Both the position numbers and the translations under genes were made by a program. The notes beneath the pieces are model-generated. The model did no database searches and was not told the DNA's origin. It saw only the letters and a list, made by a program, of their open reading frames with translations. From NCBI GenBank assembly GCA_035762565.1, contig DASTOJ010000268.1, positions 1-64,000 of the forward strand: a stretch of DNA of 64,000 nt. The letters are read 5' to 3'. The DNA is from AR5 sp035762565 (GTDB lineage: Bacteria > Methylomirabilota > Methylomirabilia > Rokubacteriales > CSP1-6). Below are positions 36,555 to 46,035 of this stretch, in pieces (positions within the stretch are counted from its first letter, which is position 1; each line of letters begins with the position of its first letter).

Positions 36555-37328
36555 ATGCGGACGTACCTGCGCGTCAAGGGGCCAGCGGTGGAGGAGGTCG
36601 CGGGGGAGGTCGTCCGCGAGCAGCCGCTGAGCGTGTTCGTCAACGGCGAGAAGTTCCTCACCCTGCTGTGCTCGCCCATGATGCTCGAGGCGCTGGTGGT
36701 CGGCTACCTGTGGATGGAGAAGGTGATCGCCGACGTCGCCGAGATCACCCACCTGGCGGTGTCGCCGGTCGACGGGCGGGCCGAGGTCACGCTCGCCCAT
36801 CCGGTCACGCTCCCGACCGAGCGCATCCTCACCTCGGGCTGCGGCGGCGGCATCACGTTCCGCATCGACCACCGATTGTTCCCGCGCCTGGACTCCCGGG
36901 TGCGAGTGCGGCCCGCCGAGCTGGCCGCCCGCATGAAGGACCTCTTCGGGGCCGCCGTCCACTACCAGCGCTCGCGCGGCATCCACGGCGCCGCCCTGGC
37001 CGACCGCGAGCGCCTGCTCGTCGTGGCCGAGGACGTCGGCCGCCACAACGCGGTGGACAAGCTCAAGGGCGAGGCGCTGCTGCGCGACATCCCGACCGAG
37101 GACCGCCTGCTGCTGTCCACCGGGCGCATCTCCTCCGAGATGTTGCTGAAGGCCGCCCGGATGGGCGTGCCGGTGGTGGCCTCCCGCACGTCGCCCACCG
37201 AGATGGCGGTCGGGCTGGCCGAGCAGCTCGGCGTCACGGTCTGCGGCTACGTCAGGCCCGACGGCCTCAACGTCTACGCCGGCGACGCCCTCGAGCTGGA
37301 TGCCGCCGTGGGGGCGGCTGGTGGCTGA
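36555..37328 (+). CDS. fdhD: Formate dehydrogenase sulfurtransferase FdhD
   Basis: A 257-residue protein that passes sulfur from a cysteine desulfurase to the molybdenum cofactor before insertion into formate dehydrogenase. A single conserved cysteine is in RILTSGCGGGITF, where E. coli has a C-x-x-C loop. Other family parts are EDVGRHNAVDKLKGEALL, STGRISSEMLLKAARMGVPVVASRTSPT and YVRPDGLNVY. It precedes the formate dehydrogenase genes by under 1 kb. Confidence 0.93.
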   Translation: MRTYLRVKGPAVEEVAGEVVREQPLSVFVNGEKFLTLLCSPMMLEALVVGYLWMEKVIADVAEITHLAVSPVDGRAEVTLAHPVTLPTERILTSGCGGGITFRIDHRLFPRLDSRVRVRPAELAARMKDLFGAAVHYQRSRGIHGAALADRERLLVVAEDVGRHNAVDKLKGEALLRDIPTEDRLLLSTGRISSEMLLKAARMGVPVVASRTSPTEMAVGLAEQLGVTVCGYVRPDGLNVYAGDALELDAAVGAAGG

Positions 37329-37677
37329 GACCGGGCCGCCCGGCGAGGGGGTCGACTCGCCGGAGGCCCGCGCCTACCGGCGCGGCTTCAAGCAGAAGAG
37401 CCGGCGCGACGACTACGCGATCGACCTGTTCGAGGAGATCCGGGCCAAGCTGGCCGGCGACCTCGCCCGGGTCGAGGAGGGGCTGCGCGAGCTGGCCCGG
37501 CTCTACAACCCCCTCGTCGACGGGCCCATCGTGGACCTGCCCACCCGCGCCCGCATCATGGCCCTGCTGCGCGAGGGCCGGGCGGGAGAGGCGGAGGCCC
37601 TGCTCGACGCCCGCTACCGCCTGTACGCCCCGCTCGACGACGCCGAGCGTCACGGACCGACCGGCCCTGGCGCCTGA
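37321..37677 (+). CDS. Unknown helical protein linked to fdhD
   Basis: A 118-residue charged helical protein. The GTG start at 37321 overlaps the end of fdhD by 8 bp. Visible features are a basic segment AYRRGFKQKSRRDD, then FEEIRAKLAGDLARVEEGLRELARLY. A motif VDGPIVDLPTRARIMALLREGRAGEAEALLDARYRLY follows. No family is recognised. Position between fdhD and the formate dehydrogenase operon suggests a maturation or regulatory role in formate metabolism. Confidence 0.55.
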   Translation: MAETGPPGEGVDSPEARAYRRGFKQKSRRDDYAIDLFEEIRAKLAGDLARVEEGLRELARLYNPLVDGPIVDLPTRARIMALLREGRAGEAEALLDARYRLYAPLDDAERHGPTGPGA

Positions 37678-37731
37678 CCTCGCCGCTCGTCCGAACATTC
37701 ACAATTTTCAACGCTTTGCGTCACACGCGGC

Positions 37732-37760
37732 TTGACAGTGGTGGTTGGGCCACATAGCAT
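37732..37760 (+). promoter_or_regulatory. Promoter of the formate dehydrogenase operon
   Basis: TTGACA (37732-37737), 17-bp spacer, TAGCAT (37755-37760): a near-consensus sigma-70 promoter about 45 bp before ATG 37806. Upstream lies an A/T-rich tract (37696-37712), unusual in this genome, that could be an UP element or regulator site. Confidence 0.65.
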
Positions 37761-37805
37761 GCGGGCCAATCACGCCACCCCTGTGGCCTGGAGGAGGTCG
37801 GGGCC

Positions 37806-38084
37806 ATGAGTCAAAGCCTCACCGACTGGCTGCAGCAGAGCCGGCTCGTCGTCGTCGGTGTCGACCGCGAGCGACGCACCGTGCGCGTCAAGAGTGCGGC
37901 CGAGGCCTGCACGGATCTCTCGTGCTCCGAGCAGACGCTCGTCGTGACCGACGAGGGCACGGGAGCGGATCTGGCCGCGCTCAACGCCGGCGACATCGTG
38001 AAGATCGAGGACACGGCCGGACGAGCCGAGCGTATCGTCGTCGTCCGTCGCGTGTGGGAAGAGTTGACCAGCCCTGAGTGGTGA
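37806..38084 (+). CDS. Small unknown protein leading the formate dehydrogenase operon
   Basis: A 92-residue beta-rich protein. It begins MSQSLTDWLQQSRLVVVGVD, has two cysteines in AEACTDLSCS and ends RRVWEELTSPEW. The strand pattern (RTVRVKS, QTLVVTDE, GDIVKIED, ERIVVVRR) suggests an OB or SH3-like barrel. No family was recognised. Being first behind the fdh promoter and 51 bp before fdhA, it may bind a cofactor or act in assembly of the enzyme. Confidence 0.55.
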   Translation: MSQSLTDWLQQSRLVVVGVDRERRTVRVKSAAEACTDLSCSEQTLVVTDEGTGADLAALNAGDIVKIEDTAGRAERIVVVRRVWEELTSPEW

Positions 38085-38135
38085 TCCACCGTCCGAGCCG
38101 GCCGAGCGCGGCCGAGCGCGGCAAGGAGGGTCCTC

Positions 38136-41100
38136 ATGAGTCTGTCCCGGCGTGACTTCATCAAGTTCTCGGGCGCCACCGCGGCGGGGGTGGCGGCCGG
38201 CACCGGCGTCGATCTGGCGCCCGTCGAAGCGGCGGCCACGTCGCTGAAGATCAAGGAAGCCAAGGCCTTCGCGGGCGTGTGCCCGTACTGCGCGGTCGGC
38301 TGCGGCCAGCTGATCTATGCCAAGGACGGCAAGATCATCGACATCGAGGGCAACCCCGACACGCCGCACACGCTCGGCCGGCTCTGCCCCAAGGGCGCGG
38401 CGACCATCCAGCTCTCCAACAACCCGCTCCGCCCGACCAAGGCGCTCTACCGCGCGCCCGGCTCGGACAAGTGGGAGGAGAAGCCGCTGGACTGGATGTA
38501 CGAGCAGATCGCCAAGCGCTACTACGACACCCGCGAGAAGTACTTCATCGAGAAAGAGAAGAACAAGGACGGCCAGACGGTCGTCGTCAACCGCCTCGAG
38601 GCGATCGCCTCGCTCGGCTCGGCCTGCATCGACAACGAGGAATGCTATCTCCTCAGCAAGCTGAACCGGACGCTGGGGATCGTCTACCACGAGCACCAGG
38701 CCCGAGTCTGACACTCCGCCACGGTCCCAGCTTTGGGGACCACGTTCGGTCGCGGGGCGATGACGACGAACCTGATCGACGTCCAGAACGCGGACGTCAT
38801 CATGGCGACCTCCAACATGGCCGAGAACCACCCGGTCGGCTTCCAGTGGGTGATGAAGGCCAAGGAGCGCGGCGCCAAGCTGATCCACGTCGACCCGCGC
38901 TACACGCGCACCAGCGCCGCGGCCGACCTGCATGTCCCGCTGCGCTCGGGCACCAACATCGTGTTCTTCGGCGGGCTCATCCGCTACGCGATCGAGAACA
39001 ACCTGTACTTCAAGGACTACGTCGTCCACTACACGAACGCCTCCTTCCTGATCGACCCTGCGTTCCGGACGGCGACCGACCTCGACGGCCTCTTCACCGG
39101 CTATGACCCGGCCAAGAAGTCCTACGACCGGGCGTCGTGGAAGTACCAGCTCGACGGCGAGGGCAACCCCAGGCGTGATCTGACGCTCAAGGACCCCCAC
39201 AGCGTCTTCCAGCTGCTGCGGCGGCACTACAGTCGCTATACCGTGGACATGGTCGAGAAGGTGTGCGGCATCCCGAAGGCGAAGTTCGAGGAAGCGGCCA
39301 AGCTCTTCTGCGGCAACTCCGGTCCCGACAAGACCGGGACCATCACCTACGCGCTGAACCTCACCCAGCACACCAACGGCGTCGAGAACATCCGCTCGCT
39401 GTGCATGCTCCAGCTCCTGCTCGGCAATATCGGCCGGCCGGGCGGGGGCGTCACCGCGCTGCGCGGCCACGCCAATGTGCAGGGGGCGACCGACCTCGAG
39501 CTGCTCTACCACGAGCTGCCGGGCTACATGGCGATGCCGCTGCGCGACGCCCACCCCGACCTCAAGACCTGGCTGGAGAAGGAAACGCCCAAGGGCGGGT
39601 TCTGGGTTAACAAGCCGAAGTTCTTCGTCAGCCTGCTCAAGGCCTTCTACGGCGATGCCGCGACCAAGGACAACGAGTACGGCTACCAGTGGCTGCCCAA
39701 GCGCGCCTCGGCCGACGCTTACAGCCATCAGCATCTCTTCGCCGACATGTACGCGGGCAAGATCAAGGGCTTCCTGGCCGACGGGCAGAACCCCGCGGTC
39801 GGCGGCCCCAACGCCAAGCTGGCCCGGGCGGCGATGCACAAGCTCGACTGGATGGTGGTGGTCGACATCTTCCTCACCGAGACGGCCGAGGTGTGGAAGG
39901 CGCCGGGGACGAGCCCCAAGGACGTGAAGACCGAGATGTTCTTCATCCCCGCGGCCCCCGCCGCCGAGAAAGACGGCAGCCTCACCAACACGATGCGGCT
40001 CATCCAGTGGCACCAGAAGGCCGTCGACCCGCCCGGCATGGTGCAGACCGACGCGCAGTTCTTCTGCACGCTGGCCCACCGGCTCCAGAAGCTCTACGCC
40101 GGCTCCAAGAAGGAGCGGGACAAGGGGTTCCTGGCCGCCAACTTCAAGTTCGGCGACAAGCCGGACCACCCGGACATGGTCCAGGTGCTGAAGGAGGTCA
40201 ACGGCTTCGCGACCGAGGACATCACCGACAAGGACGGCAAGGTCGTCTACCGGAAGGGCCAGGCGCTCTCGACCTTCGTCCACATGACGGACGACGGCAA
40301 GACCGCCGGCGGCTGCTGGATCTACACGGGCGTGCTGACCGAGACCCCGGACGGCAAGCTCACCAACAAGGCCGACGCCCGCAAGCCGGCCGACGACAAG
40401 GACTACCTCGGCCATGGCTGGGGCTTCGCGTGGCCGGCCAACCGCCGGATCATCTACAACCGCGCCGCGGCCGACCTCAAGGGCCAGCCGTGGAGCGAGA
40501 AGAAGAAGCTCATCTGGTGGGATCCCAAGGCGCCCGGCGCCAAGCCGGAGGACAAGCCGGGCAAGTGGGTCGGCCTCGACGTGCCCGACTTCAACGCGTT
40601 CCTGGCGCCCGACGCCAAGAACGGCGACAAGCCGTTCATCATGCGCGCGGACCTCGTGGGCGGTCTGTTCGGTCCGCTCAACGACGGGCCGTTCCCCGAG
40701 CATTACGAGCCGATCGAGTCGCCGGTGAAGAATCTGCTGTCCAAGACGCAGAACAACCCGGTGGCGAAGATCTGGAAGGTGGCGGATCAGAAGAACGAGC
40801 TGGCCCCCGTCGGCTCGCCCGACTACCCGTACGTCATCACCACCTACCGCCTGACCGAGCACCACCTCTCGGGCGTTATGTCGCGCTACCTGCCGATGCT
40901 GGCCGAGCTGCACCACTCCCACTTCGCCGAGATCAGCCACGAGCTGGCCAAGGAGCTGGGCATCCAGAACGGCGAGAAGGTCACGGTGCTGAGCCCGCGC
41001 GGCAAGGTGCACGTCACCGCCATGGTCACCAACCGCTTCAAGCCCTTCGTGATCGACGGCAAGACGATCCACCAGATCGGCGTGCCGTGGCACTGGGGCT

Positions 41101-41234
41101 GGAACGGGGTGCCGCAGCTGCCCGGCAGCCGCGGCGACATCACCAACGATCTCTCGGCGACGGTGGGCGACCCCAACGTCTACATCCAGGAGACGAAGGC
41201 CTTCGTCTGCAACGTGAAGAAGGGGGTGGTGTAG
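38136..41234 (+). CDS. fdnG: Formate dehydrogenase-N type alpha subunit, selenoprotein with in-frame UGA
   Basis: 1032 residues if UGA 38709-38711 is read as selenocysteine (U192; E. coli FdnG has U196). Context HEHQARV-U-HSATVPALGTTFGRGAMT matches the Sec site of FdnG. The N-terminus SRRDFIKFSGATAAG is a twin-arginine signal, so the enzyme is periplasmic. CPYCAVGCGQLIY with GRLCPKGAA binds the 4Fe-4S cluster, and the long body binds bis-MGD molybdenum or tungsten. It oxidises formate to CO2 and passes electrons to the FdhB subunit. The frame continues in register after the UGA, so it is not a frameshift or nonsense mutation. Confidence 0.95.
38709..38741 (+). promoter_or_regulatory. Bacterial SECIS element at the fdh UGA codon
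   Basis: The UGA is followed 11 nt later by a perfect hairpin GGTCCC (38723-38728), loop AGCTTTG, GGGACC (38736-38741). The position and the G/U-containing loop resemble the SelB-binding SECIS of E. coli fdnG and fdhF. Confidence 0.8.
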
Positions 41235-41236
41235 CC

Positions 41237-42013
41237 ATGGCCCGCACACTGGCGATGTTCACGGACACCTCCCTGTGCATCGGCTGCCGCGCCTGCCAGG
41301 TGGCGTGCAAGCAGTGGAACGAGCTGGACATGGAGGTGCCGGAGTGGACCGGCTCCTACCAGAACCACACCCACTTCACCGACAAGACCTTCCGCCTCGT
41401 GCGCTTCATCGAGGAGCCGGGCGGCAAGCCCAACGGGGACCTGGCCTGGCTGCTCATGTCCGACGTCTGCAAGCACTGCGCTGACGCGGGCTGCCTCAAC
41501 GCCTGTCCGACCGGGGCCATCTACCGCACCGCCCACGGCACGGTCAACATCAACCAGGACGTCTGCAACGGCTGCCGCTATTGCGTGTCGGCCTGTCCGT
41601 TCGGGGTCGTGTCGTTCAACGAGAAGACCGGCACCGCGTCGAAGTGCACGTTCTGCAACGACCGCATCCACAACGGCCTCGGGCCCGCCTGCGCCAAGGC
41701 GTGCCCGACCGAGTCCATCCAGTTCGGGTTCCGTGACGAGCTGGTGCCCCGCGCCCAGAAGCGCGTGGACAAGCTCAAGGCCATGGGCTTCAAGGAGGCG
41801 CAGCTCTACGGCGCCGAGTCGAACGGCTTCCTGGGCGGGCTCAACGCGTTCTTCCTGCTGCTCGGCAAGCCGACCGTCTACGGGCTGCCCGACAACCCCA
41901 AGCTGCCCCAGAAGAACCTGTTCGTCGACTCGCTGCTGTCGATCGGCTCGGCGCTGCTGGTCGGCATCGGCGCGCTCGTGGCCTTCCGGCAGCGCAGCGG
42001 AGACAAGGAGTAG
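41237..42013 (+). CDS. fdnH: Formate dehydrogenase iron-sulfur subunit
   Basis: A 258-residue protein with four 4Fe-4S motifs: CIGCRACQVACKQW, CKHCADAGCLNACP, CNGCRYCVSACP and CTFCNDRI...CAKACP. The C-terminal helix (LLSIGSALLVGIGALVAF) anchors it, as in FdnH. It carries electrons from the periplasmic alpha subunit to the membrane partner. It is 2 bp after the alpha gene. Confidence 0.95.
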   Translation: MARTLAMFTDTSLCIGCRACQVACKQWNELDMEVPEWTGSYQNHTHFTDKTFRLVRFIEEPGGKPNGDLAWLLMSDVCKHCADAGCLNACPTGAIYRTAHGTVNINQDVCNGCRYCVSACPFGVVSFNEKTGTASKCTFCNDRIHNGLGPACAKACPTESIQFGFRDELVPRAQKRVDKLKAMGFKEAQLYGAESNGFLGGLNAFFLLLGKPTVYGLPDNPKLPQKNLFVDSLLSIGSALLVGIGALVAFRQRSGDKE

Positions 42014-42016
42014 GCG

Positions 42017-42889
42017 ATGACCCTGCTCCAGTCGCCGCACTGGCCGTTCCTGATCGACGTCTACTTCTTCCTGGGCGGGCTGGCCGGCGGCGCGTTCGTC
42101 ATCGCGACCGTGGCCAACCTGCTCGACTCCCGGCGGTTCCGCGACGTGGTCCGGGTGGGTTACTACCTGGCGCTGGCCGCGCTCATCCCGTGTCCGATCA
42201 TCCTGATCGTCGATCTCGGGGTGCCGGCGCGGTTCATGAACATGGTGCTGAATTTCAACCCGCTGTCGCCGATGTCGATGGGCGCGTGGGCGCTGCTCGG
42301 GTTCTCGGCCTGTGCGTTCCTGGCCGCCCTGATGACGCTGTTGGAGGACACCGGCCGGGCCGCCAACCTCTCCGGCTCGAAAGTCGTGGTGGGGGTCATC
42401 GGCGGGTTCTTCGGGTTCTTCCTCGCGGCCTACCCCGGGGTGCTGCTCGGCGTGACCGCGCGGCCCCTCTGGATCGAGGGCCATGCGCTCGGCGCGCTCT
42501 TCCTGGCCGTCGGCGCCTCGTCCGGCGCGGCGGCGATCGCCCTCTTCCTCATGCTGGGTGGCCGCCGATCGGCCGAGGGGATCGGTGCCGTCCGCACGAT
42601 GCTGGTGCTGGCGCTGCTGATCCAGCTCCTCTCCGTGATCGTCTTCGTCGCCTCCGTGCAGATGTCCGGTTCGGCCGCTTCCGTCCGGGCGCTGGCGCTG
42701 CTCACCAGCGGGCGGTTCAGCATGACCTTCTGGATCGGCGCCGTCCTGGTCGGCTCCGTGCTGCCGCTCGTCATCGGTCTCGCGACCTTGAAGCGGCGCT
42801 CGTACGGGCTGACCGCGCTGGCCTCCCTGCTGGTCCTGGTCGGCGGGTTCCTGGTCAAGTACGTGATCATGGCCGCGGGGCAGGTGTAG
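42017..42889 (+). CDS. NrfD/PsrC-type membrane subunit of formate dehydrogenase
   Basis: A 290-residue protein with about eight membrane helices. It begins PFLIDVYFFLGGLAGGAF and includes NPLSPMSMGAWALLGF, the usual NrfD/PsrC pattern. It replaces the cytochrome b FdnI of E. coli, so it carries no heme, and it likely delivers electrons to (mena)quinone. ATG 42017 starts 3 bp after the upstream stop. Confidence 0.88.
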   Translation: MTLLQSPHWPFLIDVYFFLGGLAGGAFVIATVANLLDSRRFRDVVRVGYYLALAALIPCPIILIVDLGVPARFMNMVLNFNPLSPMSMGAWALLGFSACAFLAALMTLLEDTGRAANLSGSKVVVGVIGGFFGFFLAAYPGVLLGVTARPLWIEGHALGALFLAVGASSGAAAIALFLMLGGRRSAEGIGAVRTMLVLALLIQLLSVIVFVASVQMSGSAASVRALALLTSGRFSMTFWIGAVLVGSVLPLVIGLATLKRRSYGLTALASLLVLVGGFLVKYVIMAAGQV

Positions 42890-42924
42890 TTTTGTTCAGC
42901 ACCGGGGGAACCGCGTAGTTCCTG

Positions 42925-42952
42925 ATCGGGGGGAGCCACGCGCCCCCCCGAT
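42925..42952 (+). repeat. 9-bp hairpin between the fdh operon and fdhE
   Basis: ATCGGGGGG, 10-nt loop, CCCCCCGAT, followed by GCCCCC. It is similar in design to the hairpin at 32436-32464 and has no T-tract. Confidence 0.5.
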
Positions 42953-43012
42953 GCCCCCAAGTGCGGATCAGACGCCGCGCCTGCTCAAAGCTCTCGGTGA
43001 AGTAGATCCTTC

Positions 43013-43903
43013 ATGCATGCCCACGATGCCCTCGATTTTCGGCTCGACCTTCGGGAAGCGTGGGCCGATCTGCTGCAACGGCGGGCGGCGTTTCGGGAGG
43101 CGCTCGCGGTGTACGGGGAGATCGTGGAGGTGTGGGCGGCGTGGGCGCCGCCGCGGAGGCTGGGGGTGGTGGTGAGCGCGGAGGAGTGCCGCGCGCGCTG
43201 GGAGCAGGGGAGGCCGCTGGTCGAGCTCGCCGCGAGGACGCTGCGAGCGGCGGACGTCGAGGATCTCGTCGGGGGCGTGATGGAAGCGCTCGCGCGGGCC
43301 GCGCCGCAGCTGGGGCCGGGACTGCAGCGGTTCGCCGAGGCCTGGGACGCCGGGACCGTCACGCCGGGTACGCTGCTGCCGGAGCGCGGGCGCATCGGCC
43401 CGGTCGGGGCGGCGCAGGCCGGCGGGCTGAGCGCCGACGCTGTCGCGTTCGTGGTGGTTGCCGGGCTTCGGCCGGCCCTCGAGGCGATGTTCGCGCCGGT
43501 TCGCGAGCATCTCGACGAGGGCTCGTGGTCTCTGGGGGTCTGCCCCTTCTGCGCAGGCCCGCCGGGCTTCACCGACGTGATCGAGGACGGCAGGCGGCGG
43601 CTGGCCTGCCACCTCTGTGGCGGCGGTTGGGGGTTCGCCAAGCTCCGGTGCCCGTTCTGTGGGGTGGACGGCGCGCAGCACCTCGTGAGGCTCACCCCCG
43701 AGGAGGCGAAGGAGGAAGGTTACCTGGTGTCGGCGTGCCGGGAGTGTCGCGCCTACCTCAAGGAGGTCGATCGCCGGGCGCGGTGGAACGCGGGCCCGGC
43801 GCTGGTCGAGGACTGGGGTTCGCCGCATTTCGACCTGGTGGCCCACCAGCAGGGCTACTGGCGACCCGTCCCCTCGATCGTCCAGTTGGTCGAGCGGATC
43901 TGA
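43013..43903 (+). CDS. fdhE: Formate dehydrogenase accessory protein FdhE
   Basis: A 296-residue protein. Four CxxC pairs in the C-terminal half bind iron or zinc: CPFCAG, CHLCGG, CPFCGVDG and CRECRAY, with WGFAKLRCPFC and LVEDWGSPHFDLVAHQQGY typical of FdhE. It is needed for maturation or activity of respiratory formate dehydrogenases. The N-terminal half is helical and less conserved. It ends the formate gene group. Confidence 0.92.
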   Translation: MHAHDALDFRLDLREAWADLLQRRAAFREALAVYGEIVEVWAAWAPPRRLGVVVSAEECRARWEQGRPLVELAARTLRAADVEDLVGGVMEALARAAPQLGPGLQRFAEAWDAGTVTPGTLLPERGRIGPVGAAQAGGLSADAVAFVVVAGLRPALEAMFAPVREHLDEGSWSLGVCPFCAGPPGFTDVIEDGRRRLACHLCGGGWGFAKLRCPFCGVDGAQHLVRLTPEEAKEEGYLVSACRECRAYLKEVDRRARWNAGPALVEDWGSPHFDLVAHQQGYWRPVPSIVQLVERI

Positions 43904-43930
43904 TTCCCGACGTCGATAGGGGCCTTGTGG

Positions 43931-43936
43931 TAATAT
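43931..43936 (+). promoter_or_regulatory. -10 box upstream of ccsA-like gene
   Basis: TAATAT, 24 nt before ATG 43961, in the only non-coding gap before the heme genes. A clear -35 is not visible. Confidence 0.35.
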
Positions 43937-43960
43937 CCCGTAGCCATTGATCTTTCGGGC

Positions 43961-44764
43961 ATGTACCAAGGTCTGATCAATCTCGCAGTGGTCGCGTACA
44001 TCTGCGCGATGGGGCTCGCGCTCGCGTACCTCGTGCAGCGACACGACCTCGTCCACCGCCTGGCCGTGCTCGCCACCCTGGCCGGCTGGGCGGCGCACAC
44101 CGTCTCGCTCATCGTCCGCGCAGTGGAGCGCGGTGCGCCTCCCCTGGGAAGCCTGCCCGAGGCGATCTGGGTCGGAGTCTGGGTGATCGTCCTGCTGGAG
44201 CTGCTGCTCGAGCAGCGCACCGGCGTGCGCGTGCTCGGCAGCTTCGTCCTGCCCGTCGCCGTCCTGCTCAGCCTCAAGGCCACCACGGGGCGGCCAGGCA
44301 CGCTGGCGCCGGCGCTGGCGAGCGCGTGGATCTGGATCCACATCGCGCTGGCCGTGATCGGCATCGCCGCCTTCGTCTTCAACTTCGTGGGTGGGATCAT
44401 GTACCTGCTGCAGGAGCGGCAGCTCAAGGCCAAGCGGCCGGGCGCCTTCTACTACCGGCTGCCGGCGCTGGCCACGCTCGACCGGCTGACGTTCCGCACG
44501 CTGGCGCTCGGCTTTCCGTTCCTGACGGTGGGGCTGATGCTGGGCGCCCTCTGGGCGCGCACCGCCTGGGGCAGCGCCTTCACGTTCGACCCGCTCGCCT
44601 TCTTCTCGCTCGTGGCCTGGGTCATCTACGCCGGGACGCTGGCCGGGCGGGCGGCAGGCGGCTGGCACGGGCGGCGCGCGGCCTACTTCGCGATCGCCGG
44701 CTTCGCCGCCCTCGTCCTGACCCTCGGCGCCGGCCTCTTCCTGCCGGGCCGCCACGGCTCCTGA
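43961..44764 (+). CDS. CcsA/HemX-like cytochrome c assembly membrane protein
   Basis: A 267-residue protein with about eight helices. It carries the WIWIHIALAVIGIAAFVFNFVGGIMYLLQERQLK segment of the CcsA/CcmC/HemX heme-handling family, with histidines (His47, His128) that could ligate heme. It lies next to hemA, where HemX is encoded in Gram-positives, and it would serve either cytochrome c maturation or control of HemA. The TGA overlaps the hemA ATG by one base. Confidence 0.82.
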   Translation: MYQGLINLAVVAYICAMGLALAYLVQRHDLVHRLAVLATLAGWAAHTVSLIVRAVERGAPPLGSLPEAIWVGVWVIVLLELLLEQRTGVRVLGSFVLPVAVLLSLKATTGRPGTLAPALASAWIWIHIALAVIGIAAFVFNFVGGIMYLLQERQLKAKRPGAFYYRLPALATLDRLTFRTLALGFPFLTVGLMLGALWARTAWGSAFTFDPLAFFSLVAWVIYAGTLAGRAAGGWHGRRAAYFAIAGFAALVLTLGAGLFLPGRHGS

Positions 44765-46035
44765 TGCCGCTCTTCGTCGCCGGCCTCAGCCATCGGAACG
44801 CGCCGGTGGCGCTGCGCGAGCAGCTGGCGGTGGAGGAGGACAAGCTGCGCGAGCTGCTGCTCGATCTGCAGAGCGGCGACGTCCTGCGCGAGGTGGTCGT
44901 GCTCTCCACCTGCAACCGGGTGGAGGTCTACGGGATCGCCGAGGCGCCTGGCGAGGCCCGGGCGGCGGCGTTCCGGCACCTGTGCCGGCATCGCGGCGTC
45001 GAGCTGGCGGCGGTGGAGCCGCTGCTCTACACGCACGTCGAGGCCGAGGCCGTGCACCACGCGTTCCGGGTGGCCGCCAGCCTGGATTCCATGATGATCG
45101 GCGAGCCGCAGATCCTCGGCCAGGTGAAGGACGCCTTCGCGCTGGCCCAGGCCTGCGAGACCGTCGGCCCGCACCTGCACCCGCTCTTCAGCCACGCCTT
45201 CAGCGTCGCCAAGCGGGTGCGGACGGAGACCGAGATCGCGCGCCACGCGGTCTCGGTCTCGTTCGCCGCCGTCGAGCTGGCCAAGAAGATCTTCGCGGGG
45301 CTGTCCGGGCGCGCGGTGTTGCTGATCGGCGCTGGCAAGATGAGCGAGCTGGCCGCCAAGCACCTGGTCGAGCAGGGCGCGTTTCCCGTCTATGTCGCCA
45401 ACCGCACCTGGGCGCGCGCCCAGGACCTGGCCCGGGCGCTGGCGGGCACCGCCGTGCCGTGGGACGAGCTGCCGACCGCGCTGGCCGCCGTCGACATCGT
45501 CGTGACCTCGACGGGGGCGCCGGAGCCGGTGGTCACCCGCGGCATGGTCACGCGCGTGATGCACGGCCGCCGCGGGCGCTCGCTGTTCTTCATCGACATC
45601 GCGGTTCCGCGCGACGTCGAGCCCGGTGTCGACGGGCTCGACGACGTCTATCGCTACGACATCGACGACCTCAAGCAGGTGGTCGACGCCAACCTGCGCG
45701 AGCGGGCGCGGGAGGCCCAGCGCGCCGAGGCGCTGGTCGAGCGCGAGGTCGGCAAGTTCCTGGCCCGGCAAGGCGACGTCGAGGTGATCCCGACCATCGT
45801 CTCGCTGCGGGGGCGCCTGGAGGAGATCCGGCTGGGCGAGCTGAAGCGCGCGCTGGCCCGGCTGCCTGACGCCTCGCCGGAGACGCGGGCGGCGATCGAG
45901 GCGCTGTCGAGCGCCATCGTGAACAAGATCCTGCACGCGCCGATCACCAAGCTGCGCGAGTCCTCGCGGGCCGGCGCCGGCCGGTCGTGGGGGGACCTCG
46001 TGCACGAGCTGTTCGGGCTGGGGCGGCGGTCGTGA
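44764..46035 (+). CDS. hemA: Glutamyl-tRNA reductase
   Basis: A 423-residue enzyme for the first step of C5-pathway tetrapyrrole synthesis. The catalytic cysteine is in VVLSTCNRVEVYGI. Also typical are SLDSMMIGEPQILGQVKDAF, HAVSVSFAAVELAKKIF and VLLIGAGKMSELAAKHL, with a C-terminal dimerisation helix. It overlaps both neighbours (ccsA-like and hemC). Confidence 0.97.
   Translation: MPLFVAGLSHRNAPVALREQLAVEEDKLRELLLDLQSGDVLREVVVLSTCNRVEVYGIAEAPGEARAAAFRHLCRHRGVELAAVEPLLYTHVEAEAVHHAFRVAASLDSMMIGEPQILGQVKDAFALAQACETVGPHLHPLFSHAFSVAKRVRTETEIARHAVSVSFAAVELAKKIFAGLSGRAVLLIGAGKMSELAAKHLVEQGAFPVYVANRTWARAQDLARALAGTAVPWDELPTALAAVDIVVTSTGAPEPVVTRGMVTRVMHGRRGRSLFFIDIAVPRDVEPGVDGLDDVYRYDIDDLKQVVDANLRERAREAQRAEALVEREVGKFLARQGDVEVIPTIVSLRGRLEEIRLGELKRALARLPDASPETRAAIEALSSAIVNKILHAPITKLRESSRAGAGRSWGDLVHELFGLGRRS

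Noticed and set aside
38136..38711. Truncated formate dehydrogenase pseudogene followed by a separate headless gene
   Set aside because: The UGA sits exactly at the selenocysteine position, the frame is unchanged after it and a SECIS hairpin follows.
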